The translations under genes were made by a program, and so were the position numbers. Source: Niastella populi (GTDB taxonomy: Bacteria; Bacteroidota; Bacteroidia; Chitinophagales; Chitinophagaceae). Taken from it: 64,000 nt of DNA. Positions 52,192 to 61,374 of the stretch are shown piece after piece. How positions within the stretch are numbered: the first letter of the stretch is position 1; every line of letters begins with the position of its first letter. The stretch spans positions 1-64,000 of the forward strand of contig NZ_LWBP01000100.1 of NCBI RefSeq assembly GCF_002078015.1, written 5' to 3'. The notes beneath the pieces are model-generated. The model worked only from the letters and a program-made list of their open reading frames with translations. It did not search any database and had not been told where the DNA came from.

Positions 52192-52228
52192 AAAAAAAAC
52201 ATCCCGGCTTTGCCGGGATGTTTTTTTT
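52192..52228 (-). terminator. Terminator of the rhamnosidase transcript
   Basis: AACATCCCGGC-TTT-GCCGGGATGTT with long T/A runs on either side is a perfect strong stem-loop. It sits 107 bases after the GH78 stop and works on the minus strand, possibly on both. Confidence 0.9.
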
Positions 52229-52334
52229 GCAGAACGCTGAACACTAACCCCGAAATTCGTGCTGACCGATAAATTTCGAAAAACCTGAAATCCGGAGTTT
52301 ATCGTTCCGCGTTAAGCCTTAAGCGTTTTGGCGT

Positions 52335-55127
52335 TTAGCGTATAATGAATTTATATTTACCCGAACCGAGTTTAAATACCTGCCGGCCATTCTGATAGCC
52401 CAGCGATTTTATCTCCCTGCGCATTGCAAGCAATGAATTGCTTTCCATAATGGTTTTATTCGGCGGAGTTGGCAGATAAACCGTTGCAGTTGTATTTACC
52501 GGAATATGGAAGGTAAATACGCGGAATGAATACTGGTGGTCCCACTCACAATACACCCTTCCGTATGGTGAATTGAAGGATACGTTTCCTTTATCGAGGC
52601 CCAGAACCGGCTCCGGAGCCAGGATCAGGTTCTTATAGGCTACAGAAGAATCTTCCTGTTTTAACCCACCTACGCCATCGAAGAACCATTGCATCAGGTG
52701 ACCCAACATCAGGTGGTTGTTCGATTTTGTATCCAGCGCCTGCCATGATTCGGTCAAAGCCGTTGCGCCTTTTTTCAGTTGGTAACCATAACCGGGCACC
52801 TTGTCGTCGCTGTTCATATCGTATACCATTTGGGCCGCCCCGTTCTTCGTTAACCCATCAACCAGGAAGTGGAAACCTATATCACCGGCTGTAAGTGCGC
52901 TTTCGTTGGTAATGATATCGGTTTTTAACTGGTCGAGCACGCCTGCCTTGTTGGCTTCTTCAACCAGCCCCACTGCCAGCGGCATTGCCATAGCGGTCTG
53001 GCTGCCGGTTGCATATTTTTTTGTTGCTGCATCGTAGAACTTAGCGTTGAAGGCTTTCTTTACATCGGCAGCCCATGTTGCGTACTGGCTTACTTCAGCA
53101 GTTTTGCCCATCAGTTTCGCCATTTTCGATAACAGGTCGAGATCGTAATAATAAATGGCTGTGGCGGTAAGTTCTTTTGGTGTCAATTGAGCAACGCCGG
53201 GCGGGTTAGGTCCCAGATCGTACCAGTCGCCCAGGCCATGCGACAGAATATGTCCGTTGGCTTTTGACTTCAGGTAGCTAACATATTTCGTCATCATCGG
53301 CCATGCGTCCTGCATAATGGTTTTGTCGCCATACCACTGGTACATGAGCCAGGGGAGAATTACGGCAGCGCTACCCCACTCCGGTGAGTCGCGGAACAAT
53401 TCATCGAATAAAACATATTCCGGAGCGATAGTAGGCACCAGGCCATTAGCCGTTTGATCGGCCATCATATCGGCCACTATCTTTTTGTAAAGGCTGTAAA
53501 TATCGTAGTTGAAATGGATCGACTCACCCATCAGATAGGTTTGCTCGAGCCAGCCCAGTTTTTCGCGGTGCGGACAATCGGTTAAAACACTTTGCATATT
53601 GCTGCGAATGGCCCAGTCGATCAGCGCATAGGTTTCGTTCATCAGGTCTTCCCTGCTTTCGAACTTACCTATTTGTTGTGCCGAATTGCGGGTATGCAAC
53701 ATTTTGATATCGGTGATAACCGCCTTTAGTTTTTTCCCTTTAATGGTATCGGGCGCGGCGTTCGAAACTTCAGCATACCGGAAACCATAATAAGAGAAGC
53801 GGGGTTCCCATACTTCCTCACCGGTACCTTTCAGCGTATAAGAGTAGAGGTAAGGTTTGCCGCTGTTTTTCTGGTTAACGCGTTTTTCCTCGTTCAGCAA
53901 TTCGCCAGGGAATATTCTTACCACCTGTCCTTTTTCACCACGTAAGGTTATTCTGATGATACCGCTTGCGTTCTGGCCAAAATCGACAAGTACCGTAGTA
54001 TCACTGTTCTTCTCGGTTTTTTGTGCAGCGAAGGTAGCCATCACTTTCACGGGTGTACCGGTTTCGGCAACCAGTTTACCGCCGGGCGCTTTCACAACAA
54101 CAGCCGTTTTCCAGGCACCGTCGTTGAAAGATGCTTTATCCCAGCCATCCTGTTCAAGGGTAGCGTTGTATTCTTCACCGGCATAGATGCTCGAAAAGGT
54201 AATGGGGCCGGGCGCCGTTTTCCAGCTGTTATCGGTGATCACTTCCGATTTAGTACCATCGGTATATTCAACCAACAGTTTCATGATCATTTTAGGATTG
54301 CCGTATGCCAGCAGGGTTTTGCGATAACGCTCGTTGGGAACGTTATAGAAACCATTTCCCAGCATTACGCCAATGGCGTTGTTGCCGTTGGTAAGCTGAC
54401 TGGTAACATCGAGCACGTTGTACAAAACACGTTTATCGTAGTTGGTCCAGCCGGGCGCCATAAACTGATCGCCCACCTTAGTACCATTGATATGCAGTTC
54501 ATACTGACCCAAACCGGTAATAAAGGCGGTTGCTCTTTTAACCGGTTTGCTGATGGCGAAGTTTTTCCGCAGTAAAGGCAATACGTGATTTCCGCTTACT
54601 GTGTTTTTATGCTCTTTGCTGCTGCCGGGCGCATGAATACCGGGCACAATACGTTTGGCTGCGTCCAGTTCATCATAACCGATCCACTGCGCATTGCTCC
54701 AGTCGGCAGGTTGCATTAAACCAATTGTAAATTTAGCGGTGTCGCTGCTCCATTCAGACATTTGGCCCTGGTTGTCCCAAACCTGTACTTTCCAGTAATA
54801 GGTTTGCCCGGCCTGCAGGGGTTTTCCGGCATAAGGGATCCAAAGCGATTGTTCGCTGGCCACTTCCTTGGTATCCCAAATATTACCGGTAGCGAGGTTA
54901 AGCTTCGACAGATCGTCGGCTACCAGGATGCGATATTTGGTTTGCATAACAGCACGGCCCGTGCTTGTTATCTGCCAGCTTAAGCGCGGCTGCATTGTTT
55001 CAATACCGGCCGGATTGGTTAAGTTTTCAACACGGGGATTAACCACAACGGGTCGTGGTGTTTGTGCGAAAACGGGAACAATGCCAGTCAGTACCAGGAA
55101 GGAGGCGATGAGTGTACGTTTTTTCAT
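52335..55127 (-). CDS. GH78 alpha-L-rhamnosidase
   Basis: A 930-residue secreted enzyme (signal peptide to ~21, IVPVFAQTPR) that releases terminal L-rhamnose from RG-I pieces. Order of parts: fibronectin-like domain (PRVENLTNPAGIETMQPRLSW), N-terminal beta domain (WTNYDKRVLYNVLDVTSQL), concanavalin-like region, then the (alpha/alpha)6 catalytic barrel with QSVLTDCPHREKLGWLEQTY (family signature with acidic residues), YDLDLLSKMAKLMGK and the C-terminal beta domain. Length is normal. The last residues and stop lie in a repeat arm (AGCGTTTTGGCGTTTAGCG), the kind of 3' remodelling seen elsewhere here. Confidence 0.96.
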   Translation of the reverse strand: MKKRTLIASFLVLTGIVPVFAQTPRPVVVNPRVENLTNPAGIETMQPRLSWQITSTGRAVMQTKYRILVADDLSKLNLATGNIWDTKEVASEQSLWIPYAGKPLQAGQTYYWKVQVWDNQGQMSEWSSDTAKFTIGLMQPADWSNAQWIGYDELDAAKRIVPGIHAPGSSKEHKNTVSGNHVLPLLRKNFAISKPVKRATAFITGLGQYELHINGTKVGDQFMAPGWTNYDKRVLYNVLDVTSQLTNGNNAIGVMLGNGFYNVPNERYRKTLLAYGNPKMIMKLLVEYTDGTKSEVITDNSWKTAPGPITFSSIYAGEEYNATLEQDGWDKASFNDGAWKTAVVVKAPGGKLVAETGTPVKVMATFAAQKTEKNSDTTVLVDFGQNASGIIRITLRGEKGQVVRIFPGELLNEEKRVNQKNSGKPYLYSYTLKGTGEEVWEPRFSYYGFRYAEVSNAAPDTIKGKKLKAVITDIKMLHTRNSAQQIGKFESREDLMNETYALIDWAIRSNMQSVLTDCPHREKLGWLEQTYLMGESIHFNYDIYSLYKKIVADMMADQTANGLVPTIAPEYVLFDELFRDSPEWGSAAVILPWLMYQWYGDKTIMQDAWPMMTKYVSYLKSKANGHILSHGLGDWYDLGPNPPGVAQLTPKELTATAIYYYDLDLLSKMAKLMGKTAEVSQYATWAADVKKAFNAKFYDAATKKYATGSQTAMAMPLAVGLVEEANKAGVLDQLKTDIITNESALTAGDIGFHFLVDGLTKNGAAQMVYDMNSDDKVPGYGYQLKKGATALTESWQALDTKSNNHLMLGHLMQWFFDGVGGLKQEDSSVAYKNLILAPEPVLGLDKGNVSFNSPYGRVYCEWDHQYSFRVFTFHIPVNTTATVYLPTPPNKTIMESNSLLAMRREIKSLGYQNGRQVFKLGSGKYKFIIR

Positions 55128-55590
55128 ATTGCCTTATAAGATATTGAACGGGTTTTATTTTAACGGACTGATCTCCTGAACAAAATATCCAGTTGGAAAA
55201 CGTCAATAGTTATCCATTATTATATTGTAACAAAAACAGTAAACGTAAAAATACGAATACAGACATAGTAATAATATCAAAGGAATGTGATAGTGCCGAC
55301 TGTCATCAACACCGGGCGGGCCAAAATAGTAATAAAATCGGGAAACGGCAAATGGGCAAAAAGGCAACAAGGCATCGAGGCAACAAGGCATCGAGGCAAC
55401 AAAGCGGAAAATATCGAAGATCGAACCGCAGAACGCCCAACGACGAATTAGATACAATTCCTTCAACATTCTACATTTACGCTTTTCTCTTTTTCATTCC
55501 TAATTCTTAATTTTTCGTTTCTCATTTCCCTGTATTCCACTTCTACATTTTACATTGGATATCCGATGTTCAACATCCTGTATTTCATTT
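55128..55590. other. Intergenic region between GH78 and the CE12-like gene
   Basis: Nearly 460 bases, no convincing gene. Contains a 16-base tandem repeat (55363-55394) and AT-rich direct words. The minus-strand promoter of GH78 probably lies at its left end, but no TAnnTTTG box is evident. Confidence 0.5.
55363..55407. repeat. GGCAACAAGGCATCGA tandem repeat (16-base unit)
   Basis: Two perfect units (55363-55378 and 55379-55394) plus a partial third (GGCAACAAAGCGG). Related to the GGCAACGAGGCA array at 21420-21453. Confidence 0.85.
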
Positions 55591-56922
55591 CTAGTTTCCA
55601 TCCGGTTTCAACGTTCCCACAAACCCGCTCTGCGGCCAATAGAATCTTTCCACCGGATCGGGTCTGCCCGGATCGAAGGAAATATTCCTGTACAATGCAT
55701 ATGCAAGCGGCAGCCCTGTATTCACAATGCCCCTGGCCACACATTTTGCCAGTTGATAAGCGCCATACGGACTAAAATGTGTGTTATCGGCCAGGGCTTT
55801 GTCCTGCCCCGGAAATGTATTGGCCGGGTAATGCACAAATGCTTTGAGCGATCTTTCCGGCCCCCACGCTTCATATAATGCTTTGCTCATGGTATTGAGA
55901 TCGATCAACGCCACTTTCTCTTCGGCGGCGGTCTGGCGCATGGCTTCAGGATATTCGGCCAGTGTATTGATGATATGACCGGTTGAATCGAAATTGCGGC
56001 GATGCATGGAGGTTACCAGCACCGGCGTCATGCCTTTTTTACGGGCCTCTTCTATCCATTCTTTTATCGTTTGTTTATAGGTCGTGAACGGATCGAGATG
56101 ATTGCCGCCGGGCTTCTGATCATTATGCGTAAATTCTATAAACAAATAATCACCGGGTTTTGCGAGGCTCCATATTTTTTCCAACCGGCGCTCGCCTTTA
56201 AACGCCTTCATGGTTTCGCCCGATTCGGCATAATTGGCAACAGCTACAACGCCCGGCTGAAAAAAACGCGGGATCATTTGTCCCCACGCGGCCCAGGGCT
56301 CACGGCTTTGATCAACCACCGTTGAGTTACCCGCTAAAAAAATGGTGGGCGCTTTTATATTCGGCGTTATTTCTACCGCACAAACCTTAGGTAATGAATC
56401 GTTGAACTCCAGTGTAAGCAGGTTATCCCAATGCAGGTATTCCGCTTCACGCGGTTTCAATTTCACCCGGCTGATGGTGTTTTGTTGCGCATCCCTGATC
56501 ATACTGTCTTTCACATGTACAGTAAAGGATTTGGTAACCTGCAGGCCGTTTCTGGTAATAATATTTTCCAGCATCAGGCGCCGGCATTCGGCACGTACGG
56601 TTGTTGCAGAGGTACCTTTGGGATCGCCCAGCAATATTTTTACATCATAATTCCCATCGGGCAGTTTTACCGAAAAATAAAAAGGCTTTTTGCCGGTAAT
56701 AAAATCGCCGGATGGTTCATTACCACCTCTGTCAATTGCCTGTACGTCGGCCCCAAAATCGAAACCATAACCGGTTTCATAACTGAATTTTGTGGCGGGT
56801 GTAACTACCGTATAACCTTTGGCGACTGCCTGGGTACCGAAGTCGAATTTCCACGAAGTTTGTTGTGCCTGGCTTGTGAATATGACTATACTTAACAAAG
56901 CAGTGAGAGTGCGTAATTTCAT
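55591..56922 (-). CDS. CE12-like SGNH esterase with N-terminal galactose-binding-like domain
   Basis: A 443-residue secreted protein (signal peptide to ~19, IVIFTSQAQQ). Residues ~20-190 form a beta-sandwich (WKFDFGTQAVAKGYTVV, GYGFDFGADVQAIDRGG, NYDVKILLGD) like carbohydrate-binding malectin/galactose-binding domains. The SGNH domain follows with GNSTVVDQSREPWAAWGQM (Ser), NYAESGETM, EFTHNDQKPGG and DNTHFSPYG (Asp-His). It is the YesY/rhamnogalacturonan-acetylesterase type, with an extra domain missing in the esterase at 40.2 kb. Placed between GH78 and GH105, it deacetylates RG-I fragments. Confidence 0.92.
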   Translation of the reverse strand: MKLRTLTALLSIVIFTSQAQQTSWKFDFGTQAVAKGYTVVTPATKFSYETGYGFDFGADVQAIDRGGNEPSGDFITGKKPFYFSVKLPDGNYDVKILLGDPKGTSATTVRAECRRLMLENIITRNGLQVTKSFTVHVKDSMIRDAQQNTISRVKLKPREAEYLHWDNLLTLEFNDSLPKVCAVEITPNIKAPTIFLAGNSTVVDQSREPWAAWGQMIPRFFQPGVVAVANYAESGETMKAFKGERRLEKIWSLAKPGDYLFIEFTHNDQKPGGNHLDPFTTYKQTIKEWIEEARKKGMTPVLVTSMHRRNFDSTGHIINTLAEYPEAMRQTAAEEKVALIDLNTMSKALYEAWGPERSLKAFVHYPANTFPGQDKALADNTHFSPYGAYQLAKCVARGIVNTGLPLAYALYRNISFDPGRPDPVERFYWPQSGFVGTLKPDGN

Positions 56923-56937
56923 TGGCGACCTTGTTAG

Positions 56938-57083
56938 TTGTTCAGTTATTCAGTCAGTTGTTCAGTTATTCAGTTATTCAGTTATTCAGTTGTTCAGTTG
57001 TTCAGTTGTTCAGTTGTTCAAACTCGTTATTTATTGTGAGTTCATAAATTTCAGAACTCAATAACTCATGAACTGAATAACTC
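56938..57083. repeat. Repeat-hairpin: octamer array TTRTTCAG with inverted words
   Basis: About ten copies of TTGTTCAG/TTATTCAG at 56938-57020, then after a 30-base gap inverted words (CTCAATAACTCATGAACTGAATAAC, 57058-57082). It fills the gap between CE12 and GH105 and ends two bases before the GH105 stop codon. Confidence 0.9.
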
Positions 57084-57084
57084 A

Positions 57085-58431
57085 TTATTTGTAATACTGT
57101 AATGAACTGTCATTTATCTTAAAGGGATCGTTTTTGACAAGACGCAACATTTCGGCCCCTGCCAGCAAAACCGGTCCATACCCATGGGCGGCATAAACGT
57201 TAACCGGGCGATAATAATAGAACGCCGGATCGAATGCCATCCCGGTTCCCACACAAACCCCTTCTACCTGCCCTGTGGCATTTATTTTTGTTGTTACTGC
57301 ATTCCAGGCCAGCATGGCCATCGGTGCATATGCTTTTGCATCGAGCCAGCCTTTGTTACAGGCATGCGCAAGGCAATAGGCATAAATAGCGGTAGCCGAG
57401 GTTTCGAGGTAGCTATCGGTGCGGTTCAGCAACTGATGCCAGAAACCGGTGCCCGACTGATGCGCTGCCAGCCCCTTTGCATGCGCCTGCAACTGCTGTA
57501 ACACAAATGCCCGGCCGGCATGGTTCTCCGGTAACACATCCAGCAATTCTACCATGGCCATAAGCGCCCAGCCATTGGCGCGGCCCCAGTAAAACATAGG
57601 ATGCGGATCCATATCCTGTACCCAGCCATGCATGTACAATCCTTTTTCTTTATCGAACATGCGTTGCGAAAACTGTTTTATCTGTTTTACCGCATCGTCG
57701 TAATAAGCAGTTCTGCCGGTTAGTTTACCCATTTGGGCAAGGGCCGGAACGCTCATATACAGGTCATCTAACCAGATGGTATTTTTCTGCGGACGGTTGC
57801 GTGCCAGCGTACCATCGGGCAAACGGAATTCTTTTGTGCTGATATAATTGATGAAGTTATCGATCAATGGACGCAGGTCATTATTCAAACCGCTGCGGGT
57901 TGCTTTGATCATCGCCGCGCAAACCGCGCCGGCATCGTCGAGCGCATGCGGTTCAACAGGCTGCCGGAAAACATAATTGCCTTTCAATGATCCTTCGGCC
58001 ACCTTCTTTTTAATTGCTGGCACCCATTTAGCAATAAACGACAACCGTTGTTTTACATAATCGCTGTAACGGGTATCGCCACTGGTTTCCGCCGCCAGCA
58101 ACATTCCGCTATAGGTTACACCCCACTCGTAAGCAGTGAGCCGGAAATCGCCCGGTTTTATTCCATATACGGTATCGAACTTCGAGGCATCGGTTATTTC
58201 CTGACCGGTTTGTTTATTGATCATTTGCGGCGGGGTAACCGCGTCGAGATAGGTATATACTTTATCAAGTACCTTTTTGATATCCCCTTCGCTCATGGCA
58301 TTGTATGGAACGGGATAATCGGGCTGCAATGCGTGTAATGGCGCGGTAACGTCGTTGGCTGGTTTGGTAACCTGGGAGAAAGTTGAGGTTGCAATCAGTG
58401 ATAAAAGTAACGTGTTGGTTATTTTCTTCAT
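57085..58431 (-). CDS. GH105 unsaturated glucuronyl/rhamnogalacturonyl hydrolase (second copy)
   Basis: A 448-residue secreted (signal peptide to ~20, SLIATSTFSQ) GH105 enzyme. Motifs include YEWGVTYSGMLLAAE, QPVEPHALDDAGAVCAAMIKA, NTIWLDDLYMSVPALAQMG (catalytic Asp region), and DPHPMFYWGRANGWALMAM. It is about 70 residues longer than the first copy and divergent in the N-half, so probably prefers a different unsaturated oligosaccharide. Octamer repeat arrays flank it on both sides. Confidence 0.94.
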   Translation of the reverse strand: MKKITNTLLLSLIATSTFSQVTKPANDVTAPLHALQPDYPVPYNAMSEGDIKKVLDKVYTYLDAVTPPQMINKQTGQEITDASKFDTVYGIKPGDFRLTAYEWGVTYSGMLLAAETSGDTRYSDYVKQRLSFIAKWVPAIKKKVAEGSLKGNYVFRQPVEPHALDDAGAVCAAMIKATRSGLNNDLRPLIDNFINYISTKEFRLPDGTLARNRPQKNTIWLDDLYMSVPALAQMGKLTGRTAYYDDAVKQIKQFSQRMFDKEKGLYMHGWVQDMDPHPMFYWGRANGWALMAMVELLDVLPENHAGRAFVLQQLQAHAKGLAAHQSGTGFWHQLLNRTDSYLETSATAIYAYCLAHACNKGWLDAKAYAPMAMLAWNAVTTKINATGQVEGVCVGTGMAFDPAFYYYRPVNVYAAHGYGPVLLAGAEMLRLVKNDPFKINDSSLQYYK

Positions 58432-58444
58432 ATGGCGTTCTGAG

Positions 58445-58578
58445 TTATTCAGTTATTCAGTTATTCAGTTATTCAGTTATTCAGTTATTCAGTTATTCAG
58501 TTATTCAGTTATTCAGTTAGAAACTCGCTACTAATCGCTGAGAAATTAAGGAACTCACTAACTGAATAACTGAACAAC
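58445..58578. repeat. Repeat-hairpin: nine perfect TTATTCAG octamers with inverted copy
   Basis: TTATTCAG is repeated nine times without change at 58445-58516. About 40 bases later the reverse-complement CTAACTGAATAACTGAAC begins at 58558. Sits just upstream of the GH105 start and downstream of nothing else. Confidence 0.92.
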
Positions 58579-58708
58579 TTACAAACTAATAGACACTCTA
58601 CAATCCTGCGCTATCCTGAAGAACTTTAAGAAAATTATAGAAGATCCGCTTTCTGTATTTACCTATTTTTAAATGAAAATAATCCCACATTTCCCCTAAA
58701 ACGAGCCA

Positions 58709-59761
58709 ATGAAAATACCTTATTTTATCCTGTCACTATGCATGTTATTCTTCAAACTGCAGGCCCAGCATCATTCTATCGAGATCTCCGGCACCATTTC
58801 AGGATCGTATAACAGTAAAATCTATATTTTTTTCGAGGACGAATATAAACGGAAAGACAGCATCAGCTCCCCGGTTACCGATGGCAGGTTTTATTTTAAG
58901 CTTAACCGGCAGGCCCCGGTGCTTGGCAGGCTTTTTCTCGGCCGCTTTTCCCCTATAGCCGACGTATACCTCGAGGGCCCCAAAATGGAAATCACCTGCA
59001 CCAATGAGATAAGGAACAATGACAGTTTCAATATATTCCAGATAACCCAGGTGAAGGGTTCGCGCACGGAAGAATTAAAACGGAATTTTGAATCGTGGTT
59101 AGATAAACTGTCGAAATCGGGGCTCGATGAAAAAGCGGTCAACGAACAATATTATCAGCAACTGATGACCGTTGTGCAAAATAACCCGGGCAGTAAAGTA
59201 AGCCCATATCTTATAAGTAAAGCCTACAGCCTGCCCGTTGAAAAACTCGAAACCCTGTACAAATTGCTGGCTCCTGCCCTTGCCAACAGTTATGAAACAG
59301 CGCAAACAGAAAAACTGATTGCCAGACACAAAAATTACCAGGAACATATAGTTATCGGCAACGCCTTTAAAAATGTTGCACTTATCGACAGGGACAGCAA
59401 TACTGTCAATACCGACCGGTACAAAGGCAAATATCTGTATATCGTTCTGTGGGGCAGTCATTGTGCGCCCTGCATCAGGGAACAACCAGACATCAAAGCG
59501 TTCTATACCAAATACGGGAATAACAACCTCGAGATTTTAGGCATTTCTACCGACAGGGATTTTTCAAAATGGATCAATACAATGAGCAATAAAGACCTGC
59601 CCTGGCCGCAGGCGCTTGATAAAAAAGACGCCATCATCAGCTACTATGGCATTGAAGCCATTCCCTGTCATATTCTGCTCGATAGAGAAGGGAAGATCTT
59701 TAAGTGGGATTTAAAACTGGCGGAGCTGGAAGAGCTGGTAGCGGGAAATCATTTGAAATAA
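58709..59761 (+). CDS. TlpA-like thioredoxin-fold protein with DUF4369-type N-domain
   Basis: A 350-residue exported protein (signal peptide ending CMLFFKLQAQ). N-terminal ~25-110 is the beta-rich DUF4369-like domain (IEISGTISGSYNSKIYIFFED, FYFKLNRQAPVLGRLFLG). A helical linker follows, then the thioredoxin fold with LYIVLWGSHCAPCIREQPDIKAFY (Cys252, Cys255) and the cis-Pro region AIPCHILLDREG. It probably acts as a periplasmic thiol-disulfide reductase. It stands alone on the plus strand between two minus-strand groups; no substrate protein is obvious. Confidence 0.93.
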   Translation: MKIPYFILSLCMLFFKLQAQHHSIEISGTISGSYNSKIYIFFEDEYKRKDSISSPVTDGRFYFKLNRQAPVLGRLFLGRFSPIADVYLEGPKMEITCTNEIRNNDSFNIFQITQVKGSRTEELKRNFESWLDKLSKSGLDEKAVNEQYYQQLMTVVQNNPGSKVSPYLISKAYSLPVEKLETLYKLLAPALANSYETAQTEKLIARHKNYQEHIVIGNAFKNVALIDRDSNTVNTDRYKGKYLYIVLWGSHCAPCIREQPDIKAFYTKYGNNNLEILGISTDRDFSKWINTMSNKDLPWPQALDKKDAIISYYGIEAIPCHILLDREGKIFKWDLKLAELEELVAGNHLK

Positions 59762-59780
59762 AGAAGCCGGCATGGCAGCA

Positions 59781-59810
59781 AGTTGACAACCCGGAAAGCG
59801 CTTGTCAACT
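59781..59810. repeat. Inverted repeat in the convergent tlpA-like/rhamnulokinase gap
   Basis: AGTTGACAA at 59781-59789 pairs with TTGTCAACT at 59802-59810 across 12 bases. No T run; possible weak bidirectional terminator. Confidence 0.6.
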
Positions 59811-59841
59811 TATAACCTTTATCAACCTGCCAACAGCCTAC

Positions 59842-61233
59842 CTAACGGCTTTCGGCCAGCGTATACGCTTTCAATTCAATTAAATCAGATGATGGATTGG
59901 CTTTGTTCCAGGAGGAATGCACAGCCAGGGCGGCGCCCATGGCCGATGCCTGCGCCATGGAAGCGGCATACACTTCGTGCTGCGGAAATGCATTCGCCAG
60001 CAAATTCATATATAACGGATTGCGGCTGAAACCGCCGTCAACGAAGATCTTTTTAACCGGACTGTTATGCAGCACCAGGTTAAGCGATGCTACCTGCTGC
60101 GTCATTAAATCGGCCATAAACTGGTGGTAAGCGGCTTCGTAGGTTGGAAAATTATTGAGATCGCGCGTGCCAAAGGCCGATCCCTGTACCATGGCAGATC
60201 TGGCGTCCCTGCTGTTAGCAGCGATGCCGGCTGTTTGTGCCCCGCCTGGCAACAGGTCGGCATTAAAGGCCACGTTTTTGTAATGATCAGGTGCAACGTT
60301 AAAATGCGCGGCCAGGCGTTTCGTTTGCTGCTCATGCTCATAACCGGCAAACAGGCGTGAAGCCTTGATGGGTTTACCGCGGTATTCCATATAACACAAA
60401 CAATCCTGCTGCAGCTCTTCATACGTAAGCCTGGTTTGGTTGAACGGGTTCAGGCTTATACACCAGGTACCGGTTGACAACAATACAAACGGCGCTGTGA
60501 AGTGGAACAGGTATGGTATGAGGGCGGCAGAACTATCATGCAGTCCCACCCCGGTAAGCAGTGCCTCTCCCTGAAACTGCGATGGCATCAGTTGATCTGA
60601 TGGGAAAATATTCGCCAGCTTTTCATTGATGGCTTCGCGGTAGATCCATTCGTGGTAATGGTTCTGCGGAAAATTCCATAAGCCGGTATGACAGCCAATG
60701 CTGGTAATATCGGAATAAGCACGGCCTGTTACCAGGAAGCTCATGTATTGGGGCAAATGCAGGGAGTAATGAATTTTTTCAAACAACGCCGGGTGCTGAT
60801 GTTTTAACCGGTACAATTGCATGCCCGAATTGAGGTTTCCCAGTATCGGCGATGCGGTGTGAATGGAGAATGAGATCTCTCCGCCATATTTTTTATAAAA
60901 ACCTTCCTGCAGCGCGGCAGGATATGGTTTCAGATAATTGTATAAAGGAGCTACCGTTTTGCCTTCTTTGTCTATATGAACGAAACTGGCGCCATAGGTG
61001 CTGAAATTGAGCGCGCGCACCTGGTATTTATTGTCATGAAACACATCGTGCAAACAGGTAAGCACCCATTGCGTGAGGGCGGCAAGGTTTTCACACGCAT
61101 CTCCATCCTCATCGGTTATTTCAGCAAACTGCTCACTTTTCTCCAGCACGATATTGTACTGCTCATCAAAAAGGAATAATTTTTTATTGGTCTTGCCAAT
61201 ATCGAAAATTGCTATGACGGGAGTTCTACTCAT
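59842..61233 (-). CDS. rhaB: Rhamnulokinase (FGGY family)
   Basis: A 463-residue FGGY kinase that phosphorylates L-rhamnulose. The ATP-phosphate loop is AIFDIGKTNKKLFLFD, with LNFSTYGASFVHID, GLHDSSAALIPYLFH (nucleotide/sugar site), STGTWCISLNPFN and VDGGFSRNPLYMNLLANAFP. It lies with L-rhamnose isomerase, RhaM mutarotase and the aldolase/dehydrogenase, which fixes the substrate. L-fuculokinase would be the alternative on sequence alone. Gene order is rhaD-rhaM-rhaI-rhaB reading in the transcription direction. Confidence 0.92.
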   Translation of the reverse strand: MSRTPVIAIFDIGKTNKKLFLFDEQYNIVLEKSEQFAEITDEDGDACENLAALTQWVLTCLHDVFHDNKYQVRALNFSTYGASFVHIDKEGKTVAPLYNYLKPYPAALQEGFYKKYGGEISFSIHTASPILGNLNSGMQLYRLKHQHPALFEKIHYSLHLPQYMSFLVTGRAYSDITSIGCHTGLWNFPQNHYHEWIYREAINEKLANIFPSDQLMPSQFQGEALLTGVGLHDSSAALIPYLFHFTAPFVLLSTGTWCISLNPFNQTRLTYEELQQDCLCYMEYRGKPIKASRLFAGYEHEQQTKRLAAHFNVAPDHYKNVAFNADLLPGGAQTAGIAANSRDARSAMVQGSAFGTRDLNNFPTYEAAYHQFMADLMTQQVASLNLVLHNSPVKKIFVDGGFSRNPLYMNLLANAFPQHEVYAASMAQASAMGAALAVHSSWNKANPSSDLIELKAYTLAESR

Positions 61234-61260
61234 TAGAAAGCTATTTCTCTCACTTGATTT

Positions 61261-61349
61261 CAGTTACCGGGTACCGGTTACCAGATGCCGGGAATACTAT
61301 AAATTGCCAGTTACTGGCTCCCGGGAACCGGTAACTGGTAACTGGCAAC
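61261..61349. repeat. Repeat-hairpin: CCGGTTACC/GGTAACTGG words
   Basis: Left arm 61261-61292 (CAGTTACCGGGTACCGG...), right arm 61306-61349 (GCCAGTTACTGGCTCCC... GGTAACTGGCAAC) is its imperfect reverse complement across 13 bases. It sits between the isomerase and kinase genes. Confidence 0.88.
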
Positions 61350-61374
61350 CATATTATTAATACCAGGAACTTAA

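Noticed and set aside
54021-54575. A 184-codon plus-strand open frame inside GH78
   Set aside because: Antisense shadow with no recognisable protein features.
55193-55510. A 105-codon plus-strand open frame in the GH78/CE12 gap
   Set aside because: It is built mainly from the 16-base tandem repeat (KATRHRGNKASRQQSG) and has no ribosome-binding or family evidence.
56938-57020. Possible CRISPR array because of regular short repeats
   Set aside because: Units are eight bases and directly joined, with no unique spacers of 25-40 bases and no cas genes.
58445-58516. Possible CRISPR array or replication-origin iterons
   Set aside because: Nine contiguous identical octamers with no spacers; no dnaA, repA or DnaA-box pattern nearby.
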